A stretch of 64,000 nt of DNA from Heloderma charlesbogerti (taxonomy: Eukaryota; Chordata; Lepidosauria; Squamata; Helodermatidae). Where the stretch lies: the NCBI GenBank assembly GCA_026122225.1, contig JANEZZ010000470.1:558001-622000 (forward strand), read 5' to 3'. Shown here piece after piece: positions 43,001-52,000 of this stretch. The notes below the pieces were generated by a model. The model did not search any database. It was not told the origin of the DNA and saw nothing but the letters and a program-made list of their open reading frames with translations. Both the position numbers and the translations under genes were made by a program. The stretch's first letter is position 1. The number at the start of each line of letters is the position of its first letter.

Positions 43001-46000
43001 TATGTGGGCGAAAAGACTAGCACAGGGAGTTTTCTAACTGGGTTTGCTCTATAAATGCACAACATTTCATCCAAGTACTACATTTGACAGTTTCGCATAG
43101 GCTAAGTCCAAGGCAATGGTCCTGGAATTGTACACTTGATTGTACAATTCATTCAGTGTGGGTCTCTGTGATGGAAAAGGGAGTTACCTGCCAGGGTTGT
43201 AGCCTTTGAACATCCAGCCTGTCTCCACGCTCCACCACCATCCTCTTGGTTCTGGATGAATGAGCAGCATCTATGGCATGGGCTACAGCCTGGATGGTAT
43301 TGTAAATGATGTAGTTGTCTAGAGACAGGATTCTCTGCATATCCTCTTGGGGCAGGGCCTCCAGTTCCTTCTTCTCTTGGCATCTTGTCCAGCCTTTAAC
43401 AGACAGAGCATGTTTTGAATAGGAACAATGAAATGCTTTGTCTGAAAACTCTTTCATAGCAGAGAAAAGGAGTGGCAGATCAACATAATTCATCGTTTTC
43501 ATTGTCTGGATCAAGAAGGAAAAAATGCCATGGATGTGTTGGGAAGACAGGTGAATATACATCAACTCCAAGGTGATGTCCCACAAAGCTGTAATGATCC
43601 AGACTTTCCCTACAATGGGATTGATCAAAGATTCAATGACTTGTTGCATAATGTCTATTATATGTAAGAAAGAACTATTCTCCGCATAGTAGACAAAGAC
43701 ATTGACTTGTCTCCACTTGAGGAATGGAGTAACAGGCAATGCTATTATGTTTGTATTCAGTGCTGGGATGCTCTGCAAGAAGACAACACAAATGCCATTT
43801 CTGATGAGCACAGGCATCAAAACCTTGACGAACCTCTCCCCATTGTCAGTGTCTGGAGCAAAGAGACCAATCAAAATCCATCTGAAATGCAGGAGCAGTT
43901 TGGCAATCTCCAGGTATTGGGTTCCTTCTTTGGGAACCATCCGGTAGAAAAAAGGGAACTGGGTTTGATCATTCAGAACACGAGAAACAAAATCATAAGT
44001 GACCTATCAGGAAAAGGAAGAGATCAAGGTTGTATTTTGTTTCAGATCAAAGCTCAAATATTTGTTACACAATGTCAAGAAATCAGTTTTCTGTCTATGT
44101 CTTAGCAGCCTGAAAAGTTCCATTCTGTGAAGCTCAGCCTGCTCATATGCGTCATGCCATCTGTGTGTTTTATCTAGTACTGTACAAGGGTTCAGGGCTT
44201 TGGATGCACTCCCATTAACAGGGCTGAATGAGTTCAGCTGACTCTCCCCCCCCCCCCGAAAAGCCTGGGAAGACTGTTTCAGTTAGCATGTAATTGCGTA
44301 ATGAGAATAAGAAGCTTTGCTAAAGCCTTTGGGGTATAAAACAAGGAGGGTAAGAAGCTATCTTTTGTCTTCTTTTGGTTTCATTATGGCCTGTCCAAGA
44401 TTTGCCTTGGGGGGGTTGGCTTTCCAAAGTCCTTCTCCAATAAAGACCCATAAAACTGGTACATACAGACAGGTTCAGCCAGTTTTATTGTTTTGCCCTC
44501 TAAGTATTACTTCCAAGTATTGCCCTGTTTGTAGTGTGTTATCCCCTTTCCATCCCCTTTTTGTGTAAATAAACTTAGCACCTATCATAAGGGAATGTAT
44601 GTACTTCATTCCAGTTGAGCCTTGGTACTAAGTCCAGACCTTTCCTTGAGAAGAGAAGATTGAGGGGAGATATGATAGCACTCTTCAAGTACTTGAAAGG
44701 TTGTCACAGAGAGGAAGGCCAGGATCTCTTCTCGATCATCCCAGAGTGCACGACACAGAATAATGGGCTCAAGTTACAGGAAGCCAGATTCCGGCTGAAC
44801 ATCAGGAGAAACGTCCTGACGGTTAGGCCTTAGTCAGATCAATAAACGCCATGTACAGGGGTTGGTTTTACTCCCTGCATTTTTCTTGGAGCTGTCGTGT
44901 GGTGAAGATCATATCCACTGTCCCCCTGGAAGGGTGGAAGCCATTTTGGGATTCAGGGAGGATGTCTTCTGAGATAGGTAAAAGGCGGTTTGCAAGGATC
45001 CTTGCCAGGATTTTGCCTGCTGTAGCTACAAGGGAGATGCCGCGATAGTTTCCACAATCTGTTCTATCACCCTTTTTACAGAGAGTGATAGTTATGGCAT
45101 CCCTGAAGTCTGCTGGGATCTCCCTCATTCAGATTTTTTCGATGAGCTTGTGAAGCTGTTGTGTAGCTTCAGGCCCACCTTCTTTAAAGACTTCAACAGG
45201 GATCCCATCAGGTCCACTAGCTTTATTATTTTTCATTTGGTTAATGGCTTTACTGACATCCTCCAAACTAGGGGATACTGCAAGCTCATCTCTGGTTTGT
45301 TTTTGTGTGATTTGCGAGAAAACCTCATCAGCTGCAATAGAGTTACAGTTAAGGAGGTTGTGGTAAATTTAGGGATGTACGAAAGTCACTTACCTGGTCT
45401 CGCAGCTTGCTTCGTGGTGGGGGGGAGGCGCTTCACTTCTCCCCCCGAAGTTCAGGCCAGGGGGGGGAGGCTTCCTGCCTCGCCCGGCCGAAATTCAGGC
45501 TGGGGAGAAGCGCCCCGTCTCCCCGGCCGCGAACTTCAAAAGAAAAAAAGAAGCCCCGTGATAGGCTACGTAACGATTTACATAGCCTATCACGGCTAGA
45601 TCTGCAAAGTCAGCTGTGATAGGCTACGTTAATCATCACGTAGCCTATCATGGGTGACTTTAAAAAAAAAAAGCGTGTACACTAATGGCGGCCCCCATAG
45701 GGAGCCGCCATTCGCGTTCCTTATTTGGTCCCTGTAGTCTACGTAAAGATTTACGCCATTTTCTTGTAATGGCGGCGGCGGCAGCTGGTCAAAAGACTGG
45801 CTGCCGCCCCCGCCCCTGACGAAGACCTGCCGAACCGCTGCCGGGACCCGCCACCGGGAGCGACATTCGTGAAAGTTAAGTCCCATCCCGGGGGGTGGCG
45901 GGGGGGGGTGGCAGAGAATTTCTTCCCGAACCTTCAGAGGACCAAATGTGTTGGCACTCGGCCCCCCGAAGTTTGGGGGAGAAATTCTCCCCCATCCCTA

Positions 46001-49000
46001 GTGGTAATGCTCTTTCCAATGCGGTGCAATAGACTCTTTGTCCTTTAGAAGTTCGGCACCATCTATTGAGCGTAAGGGGTTTGTATCATGGTTTGTTGGT
46101 CCGTAGATGGCCTTTGTGGCATTAAAGAAGCCCCATGCATCATGGGCATCTTCAAAATGATGGATTTCTTGAGCTTTCTTTAGCCACCAAGTGTTCCTAA
46201 GTTCTCTAGTTCTTCTTTGGACCTCAACCTTTGCACTGGCATAGGTTTTTTTTCTTAGTGGCATAGTTGATGTCTTTTTGCCATATTTGGAAAGCTTTCC
46301 TTTTCTTATCAATAATATGTTCAATCTCCCTATCATTCTCATCAAACCAGTACAGATGTTTCTTACTTTGGTATCCGATAGTTTGTTCACAGGCTGAAGT
46401 CTTCAGTTTATTCCAGTGTTCCTTGACATTTTCAGGGGTTTCCATAGGTAGATGTTCCTTGAGGCTTTATGCCTTGGTTTTCTTCCTTGGAGCCTACGTT
46501 GAGGGATAATCTTAATGGCCATCATGGAACGAATTAATCGGTGATCTGTCCAGCAGTCATCAGCACTCATCATGGCTCTAGTGAGGAGTACATCGCAGTG
46601 ATCTCTGGCATGGACAATTACATAATCTAGAAGATGCCAGTGCTTCAACCGGGGGTGTTTCCAGTAGGAACTTCTGACAAGAGCTTCGTAAGATCATTTT
46701 TAATAGCAAAGCCTATTCCATGTATTCATCGTTTTTGTTCAGGCAGTCCTTTCCAAAAGAAGGTGTAACCTCCTTTTTCTACCTTCAGTTGTCCCTCTGC
46801 TGCTCTTCGAGTTCTTGGAGTGCTGCTATGTCAATGTTAAAACATCTCAGCTCCCTTGCAATGATGGCAGCCCTGTGTTCAGGGAGTTCACTATCTGCTT
46901 GTCCAGCAGTGTCCGTATATTCCATGTTTCAAAGTTCATTTGTCTTTTGCGACCACTAAATGGTGACTAGGGATGGCGGAGAATTACTCCACGAACCTCC
47001 AGGAGGCTGAATGCCGATCCATTCGGCCCCCCGAAATTGGTGGGGAAATTCTCCGCCGGCCCCCCGCCCCCCCGGGATGGGACTTACCTTCAGCGAATGT
47101 CCCTCTCGGCTGTGGGTCCCGGTGGTGTTTCGGCGGCATTTCGGTGGGGGTGGCGGCCGGTCTCCTGACTGGCTGCTGCCGCTGCCATTACAAAATGAAA
47201 AAGTAAAGTTAAAAAAAAAAACACACCCCCGTGATAGGCTACGTGACGATTTACGTAGCCTATCACTGCTAGATTTCCAAAGTCAGCCGTGATAGGCTAC
47301 GTAAATCGTCATGTAGCCTATCATGGGTGACTTTGAAAAAAAAAAAAAAAGCGCATACGCAAATGGCGGCACCCATGGGTGCCGCCATTTGCATTCCTTA
47401 TTTGGACAGGGGTAGTCTACGTAAAGATTTACGTAGACTACGGCGAAAATAAGCGAACGCTATTTGCGTTGCCCTTATTTTCGCCGTAGTCTACGTAAAT
47501 CTTTACGTAGACTAGACGTGCCAAAATAAGGAACGCAAATGGAATAAGGATAAGGAACGCAAATTTCCATAGACTTTGGAAATCTAGCCGTGATAGGCTA
47601 CGTAAATCGTCACGTAGCCTATCACGGGTGTGTGTGTTTGGTTTTTTTTACTTTACTTTTTTTTCGTGGCCGGGGAGACGGGGCGTTCTTCCTGCCTGAA
47701 TTCGGCGCAAGTGATGGGGCGCCTCCCCCCAGCCTGAATTTCAGTTGGGCGGGGCAGGGCACCTCCCCCCCTCGCCTGAACTTCAGGGGGAGAACCGAAG
47801 CGCCTCCCCCCCACTGCGAAGCAAGCTTTGAGAACAGGTAAGGGACTTTCGTCCATCCCTTAGGTAATCCAGTCAGGTAATCCAGTCAGGAAGAACATGA
47901 GGCCGTGTAGGCCCCTTCCAACCCTACTATTCTATGATTCTACCCCATATCAGGAGAGGAATAACCTGGCTTCAGTAGACTATGCTCTGGTAACCTCCAA
48001 GTTAGATTGTGGTCACCTCATAATACACACACATGGAACTAGGAAAAAACTTCCTGACTCTTATGACAATGGAACCAATGGCTGAGGGAGGTGGTGGGCT
48101 CTCCCACACTGGAGGCATTCAAGATGAGGCTGGACAGCCATCTGTCAGGGATGCTCTGACTTGGATTCCTGCATTGAGCAGGGGGTTGGACTCGATGGCC
48201 TTGTAGGCCCCTTCCAACCCTACTGTTCTATGATTCTATGATTTCCTTTTGGCTATTGCTACTGTTTAACGTTTCAGGCTTAGAACTTTGAAACAGTGGG
48301 TACTGGCTTGGACCCTTGTTTCATAAAGCTATAGGAGTGTCTCTAATGTCTATGTGTTCCCTGCTCAGACTGAGTTGGATGTAAGGGGTGATGGCAGCCT
48401 ACTGTGCTAGGTTAGTGTTCAATCTGAGCAAACTTTTGACCCTGCCTACAGAACCAGGAGTTTGGGCAACTCCCTTCCTCCCCTCTCAGCCCATCTGTAG
48501 TAACAAGGATTAGAAAGATGCTGGTGATTATGAGGAACAAAGGTCCCATCAATCACAAGGAGGACCCTTGGGTGGGTACAATTCCTCCCTGTTCACTTGG
48601 TTCAAGCTTCCTTCCATGGGTTTCCCATCAGCGGCTGTCAGTGCAAACTGGACAAGCATCTTCTATAACGCAGCTGTTCTTCCTCAAATATTTGGCCAGA
48701 TCATACCTCTTAACATGCACTTATCTGTGCCACACCTCATACCAATGGGTCATTAATTTTATGATAAATAAAAATTTCTATCTTCATAATGTTAGGACAC
48801 CAGGAAAATAAGGATGTCCAAAACTATGGAGTACTGCATGGGCCTCCATAAAGGAAGTGACTTTCAAAAAGTTCATCCGACATTCCTCCACTTGATTCTT
48901 AATGGCGGCCAACAGTGGAGAAGTAGTTGAACCTCCCACCTCACTAGCATTCATGCGTTTCTGAGCTACAAGCATAAGAATGAGGACAAAATTATGTATG

Positions 49001-52000
49001 ACATTAAACCAGATGATTTGCTCTTGACTGCCAGGTTTTTCTTTCAAGTATCCAGCATGGCCCCAAATATCCAACACTGGGGTATGGGGACTTTAACCCT
49101 TTGCCCCCAGTGAAGATTCATTCTCCCCACTGAAGTTCTTTGGAGAATGTTTTGATTTCTCCAGAGAGAACACAAGTAGAGTTATACTCAGTCTGCAAAT
49201 GCACCAACCCACCCTGCACACACACACACATACACACCTGTGGGATTTTGTAGATGCCCAGCATGCTTGACATCTGGATGGAGATGTCAGAGTTGGCCCC
49301 TTCAAGAACAGCCAACAGGTTATTCTGTCTTCCACAGTAGTAGTTCGGAACATTCCCCTGCCCAGTAGAAAGCAGGTCCACCAAGGCCTCTGAAGTTATT
49401 CTTGCATCAAAATAGTTCTCAAAGATGTTGTAGCCCAGGGTGATGTTGGCTAAGAGCTTGGCATTCTGGTTGAGCTCCTGAATGGCAAACAAGAAGGACA
49501 AGATGTACCAGAGTTTATCAGATCCTTCCCTAGAAAGAAAAAAATATAGGTGCCACACTGTCATCCTTTCTCCAATGGAACTAAAGTACTCAGTGATTGC
49601 TTCTTTCAATGCATGAGTCTTTCCAGGCAATATATGTATAACTCTGTATTAAATTTCTAAAACTCAACTCATGCAGAGCCACAGCCAGAAACACAACAGG
49701 CAATCTGCACTGAATGGCATTTGTGTCTGTGGGGTGGGAAGGGCACCTTGTTTCAGGGTGTATGCCCCGCCCGTGGGCTGCTAAGGTTTGGAGGTGCTGA
49801 GATAATGAGAAGCCAGACCCAGGTTTGCTTACAAGGAGACTTTATTGAGTGCTTACAGCATAGAGGCATACCCAGTGGTTGGATCAGGCAGCTTCTCTGA
49901 ACCCAGAGCCAAGGGGTAACATGGGTTGTATACCATATATGTCAGCAGTGAGGCAGCATGACAGCAGCAAGCGTTAATTAGCGTTCATCTGCAACTGTCC
50001 CAGCGTAGACTAACAGTGCTTATTCAGAAGGAAAACCATCAGAACTTTCCCAGAACAGCCACCTGTAACTCAGCATAAACAGAGCCTCATTTCACAGGCA
50101 CATCCTAGGCCCTTATAAGATACTAGCCTTCATTAGCATGGAATGAGCTGAGGCCACGTGATCAACCTTTGACTCATCTCACATGCTCAGAGGCCGACTA
50201 GCAAGGAAATTGCACTTATAATGAACCTAAGCCAAGCATTATGGATCTCTAGGCCCCTCTAAAACTACAGGTGACTTGGTTACACTCCTGGGGCCATTAC
50301 ACAGGGTAAACAGCTATTGTCCATTTGGAAACAAAACCTATGCAGCTCCAGTGCTGGAATTAGCCATGTTCTTCTGCTCTTGCCTGACAAATATGCAGTC
50401 CATTGAATTTAGAGAGAAATATCGAGTGGGCAATGGATTGGGAAGTGTGTCACAAGCTGTGTGACTGAGCCAGATATTGCTAGCGGTGCACGAAAGCCAC
50501 TTACCTGGTCTCACAGCTTGCTTCGCGGTGGGGGGGGCGCTTCGCTGCTCCCCCCAAAGTTCAGGCCAGGGGGGGATGGCTTCCCTCCTTGCCCGGCCGA
50601 AATTCAGGCTGGGGGGGAGGCTTCCCACCTCGCCCGGCCGAAATTCAGGCCGGGAAGGAGGCGCCTCGCCTTGCCCGGCCGCGAAATAAGAAGTTAAAAA
50701 AAACACCAAAAAACGCCCCCGTGTTAGGCTACGTGACAATTAACGTAGCCTATCATGGCTAGATCTGCAAAGTCAGCCGTGATAGGCTACGTTAATCGTC
50801 ACGTAGCCTATTACGGGTGACTTAAAAAAAAAAAAAAGCATGTACGCAAATGGCGGCCCCCATAGGGAGCCACCATTCGCGTTCCTTATTTGGTCGCTGT
50901 AGTCTACGTAAATCTTTACGTAGACTACAGCGACCAAATAAGGAAGGCGAATGGCGGCTCCCTGCGGGGGCCGCCATTAGCCGTACGTGCTTTTTTTTTT
51001 TTAATTTTTAAGTCACCTGTGATAGGCTACGTGACGATTTACGTAGCCTATCACGGCTGACTTTGCAAATCTAGCCGTGATAGGCTACGTTAATCGTCAC
51101 GTAGCCTATCACGGGGGCGTTGGTTTTTTTTTTAACTTTTATTGGAATGGCGGCGGCGGCAGCTGGTCGAAAGACCGGCTGCCGCCTCTGCCCCTGTCAA
51201 AGACCTGCCGAACCGCCGCCGGTAAGTCCCATCCCGGGGGGGGGCGGGGGGCGGAGAATTTCTCCCCGAAACTACTTTGGGGGGCCGAATACGTTGGCAC
51301 TCGGCCCCCCAAAGTTTCGGGGAGAAATTCTCCCCCATCCCTAGATATTGCCATTCCAAGAAGAAGAAGAAGAAGAAGAAAATGTTTGATCAGTAATCTG
51401 CACAAAATTGTGAAAGGAATATATGATATGCTGAGCCTCAGCTTGGAGTGAAAAGGACAGTTCTCAGCCCATTTTAACTCACTGTGTCTATAGCACTTTG
51501 TATTGGATCATTTGCTGTTTTGCCATTTGTAGACCCCATCAGGTAGATGATGAATACATAGTGTCCAGTTATTAGCTCAACAGTATTTGTAGAAGCGGTA
51601 GAATTTTGAGGCTTATGATGGCAGAACCTGATTTTTGCAACTTCTCTTTAACTTTACCAGTGTCCACATTAGCTTTACTTGTATTTGCTACATCAAATAA
51701 GATGGTGGTGCTTGGAATTACTTTGCTAAAATATAACCATCAGCCTCCAAATGATGAAGTAAATGAGTGAACAGATATTTTGTGCACACGTGCGTGTGTG
51801 TATCTATGGGCCATAGAGCGGGAGGAGGTTGTCAGGACCACACTGAGCAGCGGTTTCTTGCAGCTCTACTAAGCTACGCTGTATCCTTTCTGAGATTTCT
51901 GTCCAGTTCGGTTCATTTGAAGTCTGCCCTAACAACAGGGAGTGACATTCCAGAGCTGTGCAAGTCACTTTGTCTCAGTTTTAGCCCACCACCACCCTGC

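Noticed and set aside
48784..49077. 97-codon minus-strand frame between CR1 and V2R exon 2
   Set aside because: No recognisable domain, no counterpart in the paralogous intron, no splice context; left as unexplained intron sequence.
24680..51120. CRISPR-like array suggested by evenly repeated palindromes
   Set aside because: Vertebrate nuclear context, spacers are themselves repeated, and each block is bounded by transposon tips and target duplications.
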